Source of the DNA: DATBIO01 sp036556965
Lineage (GTDB): Bacteria; Acidobacteriota; Vicinamibacteria; Fen-336
Reading direction: 5' to 3'
Assembly (NCBI GenBank): GCA_036556965.1
Contig: DATBIO010000283.1
Span: 1 to 29,735, forward strand
Length of the DNA: 29,735 nucleotides
The position numbers and the translations under genes were made by a program. This document shows, one piece after another, positions 28,392-29,735 of the stretch. The first letter of the stretch is position 1. Every line of letters starts with the position of its first letter. The notes beneath the pieces were generated by a model. That model saw nothing but the letters and a program-made list of their open reading frames with translations. It did no database searches and was not told the DNA's origin.

Positions 28392-29735
28392 TCACGCCCG
28401 GGCCTCCTGGGTGGCGACCTCGCCGGGAGAGGCGAGCGCGCGGCCCGAGCCGCCCACCGCGCGGTGGTCGAGCCCGGCGTAGTCGGGCAGCTCGCGGGCC
28501 AGCCGGGCGAAGACCTCGCGCGCGCTGGCCGCCCCCAGCGGCGCGCCCAGGCGCGCGAGCAGGCCGGCGGCCAGCTCCCAGCGCGGCTGGGCGTCCCCGG
28601 GGGCGGGCACGGCCTTGCGGATGCGCTGCACGCGCCGCTGGTAGTTGGTGAAGGTGCCGTCCACCTCCGCCCAGGCCGCCGCGGGAAGGACGACGTGGGC
28701 GGCGGCCAGCGCGGGCTCGTCGTGGGTGGCCATCACGGCCACGAAGGGCACGCGGCCCAGGGCCTCCGCCGCCCCGGGGCCACGCAGCAGCTCCGGGCCC
28801 TGAAGCAGGAGGGCGCGCACCCCGCCCTGGGCGCAGGCCGCGAGGATGGCCGGCACGCCGTCGCGGCCCAGGCCCTGGTCCAGGCAGCCCTGGGTGTTGG
28901 GGTTGCGGTCCGCGCGCAGGAGCACGTCGTCCTCGCGCACGCGCACCCTCAGGTGCGGGTCGCCCACGCGGAAGTCCAGGCGCGCGGAGAGCCGGTCCGC
29001 CAGCAGGCGGAAGGCGAAGAGGTCCTCGTTGGTGGCCTGGGGCGTGGCCAGGAGGCCGGCGGCGCCCGCCGCGTCCTGCAGGCGCTGCGCGACCTCGTCC
29101 AGGGCGGCGCCGAGCGCGGCCGCGCGGGCGTCTGCCCCGCGCCCCACGCGGGCGGCGGCCACCCGGGCGCGAGAGCCCAGCGGCTTGTACTCGAGCCGGC
29201 CGATGTCGCACATCCAGGACCGGTTCACCTCCACGTTGCGCCGCGGCCGCAGGCGGAAGACCTCGCCGTCCCGGTGGTCGACGAAGATGTTGCAGCCGGT
29301 GGAGCAGCCGGGGCACACCGAGTCGGTGCCGTCCAGGAACCACACCCGCATCTTGAAGCGGAAGTCGTGGCTGAGCAGCGCCCCCACCGGGCAGACGTCG
29401 GCCAGGTTGCCCGCGTAGTTGTGGGTGATGGGCCGGTCTTCGAAGGTGGCGATCTGGGTGTGGTCGCCGCGGTTCACGAACTCGAAGCTGTTGGTGCCGG
29501 TGACCGTCTTCTCGAAGCGCAGGCAGCGCGAGCAGAGCACGCAGCGCTCGGCGTCCAGCATGATGGGACCGAGGTCCACCACCTTGCGCTTGGCCACCTT
29601 CTCCTCGACCTCCACCTTGGAGTCGTGGAGGCCGTGCTCCATGTACTGGTCCTGGAGGTAGCACTCGCCGGCCTGGTCGCAGACCGGGCAGTCGATGGGG
29701 TGGTTGACGAGGAGGAACTCCAGGGTGGTGCGGTG
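28392..29735 (-). CDS. nuoG: NADH-quinone oxidoreductase subunit G (5' end cut by window edge)
   Basis: Complex I peripheral-arm iron-sulfur subunit. The window holds the last 447 codons; the true start lies past base 29735. Visible are the N5-type ligands H-P-I-D-C-P-V-C-D-Q-A-G-E-C, with a His as fourth ligand upstream; the N4 motif CVLCSRC with a later DVCPVGAL; and the N7 motif VCPGCSTGC with the partner Cys in SWMCDIGR. After that comes a molybdopterin-oxidoreductase-like region with the conserved WAEVDGTFTNYQRRVQRIRKAV. Only about 50-80 residues seem to be missing, giving a total near 500-530, shorter than the 700-900 residues common in other NuoG proteins. The next gene downstream is nuoI. 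Confidence 0.94.
   Translation of the reverse strand, partial: HRTTLEFLLVNHPIDCPVCDQAGECYLQDQYMEHGLHDSKVEVEEKVAKRKVVDLGPIMLDAERCVLCSRCLRFEKTVTGTNSFEFVNRGDHTQIATFEDRPITHNYAGNLADVCPVGALLSHDFRFKMRVWFLDGTDSVCPGCSTGCNIFVDHRDGEVFRLRPRRNVEVNRSWMCDIGRLEYKPLGSRARVAAARVGRGADARAAALGAALDEVAQRLQDAAGAAGLLATPQATNEDLFAFRLLADRLSARLDFRVGDPHLRVRVREDDVLLRADRNPNTQGCLDQGLGRDGVPAILAACAQGGVRALLLQGPELLRGPGAAEALGRVPFVAVMATHDEPALAAAHVVLPAAAWAEVDGTFTNYQRRVQRIRKAVPAPGDAQPRWELAAGLLARLGAPLGAASAREVFARLARELPDYAGLDHRAVGGSGRALASPGEVATQEARA

Noticed and set aside
1..29735. tRNA, rRNA, CRISPR, insertion sequence, prophage or defence system
   Set aside because: No matching repeats, transposase or integrase motifs, cloverleaf ends or Cas-like proteins were seen on either strand.

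Overview
The window is about 29.7 kb of very G+C-rich bacterial chromosome, by eye above 70 % G+C with G/C at almost every third codon position. Genes are packed tightly, with many 4-nt start/stop overlaps. Envelope proteins are of Gram-negative type: a YcbB-like L,D-transpeptidase, lipoproteins and an outer-membrane beta-barrel. There are also complex I genes, two c-di-GMP proteins and a TPR protein. This looks most like a deltaproteobacterium in the broad sense, probably Myxococcota and perhaps near Anaeromyxobacter. That assignment is an inference from style and content. I see no rRNA, tRNA, CRISPR array, insertion sequence, phage gene or origin, and no gene-free gap longer than about 225 bases.

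Layout. 1-3.8 kb: a partial L,D-transpeptidase, a 67-codon unknown ORF, and a TPR protein overlapping a small lipoprotein. 3.8-7.0 kb: an NCS1 permease and dihydropyrimidinase (both -). 7.0-8.8 kb: a zinc-ribbon protein (-) divergent from a truncated-haemoglobin lipoprotein and a YjbR-type protein (+). 8.8-11.1 kb: a PreA-type dihydropyrimidine dehydrogenase (-) divergent from an alpha/beta-hydrolase lipoprotein. 11.1-13.4 kb: a QueA-like protein and an SDR (-) divergent from an XRE-cupin regulator (+). 13.4-19.4 kb: a six-gene minus-strand run of nitrilase-type carbamoyl amidohydrolase, aldehyde dehydrogenase, a small exported protein, an SGNH hydrolase, a class III aminotransferase and a cyclase-like protein. 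19.4-22.6 kb: an outer-membrane beta-barrel protein, an APC permease and an EAL protein (+). 22.6-27.8 kb: a B12/radical-SAM protein (+), a PAS-GGDEF-EAL protein (-), a CDP-alcohol phosphatidyltransferase and an LCM-type methyltransferase (+). 27.8 kb to the end: nuoI and a partial nuoG (-).

The unifying theme is reductive pyrimidine (uracil/thymine) catabolism. NCS1 would import the base, PreA reduce it, dihydropyrimidinase open the ring and the nitrilase-type enzyme release beta-alanine. The aminotransferase and aldehyde dehydrogenase would then carry the carbon onward. These genes are spread over about 15 kb among apparently unrelated genes. The XRE-cupin regulator has a perfect 16-bp palindrome with core CAAT-GG-ATTG over its own predicted promoter. 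Two related sites lie upstream of the NCS1 permease, which suggests a small regulon. The usual PreA partner, the FAD/NAD subunit PreT, is absent from the window, and this PreA lacks the C-terminal ferredoxin domain.
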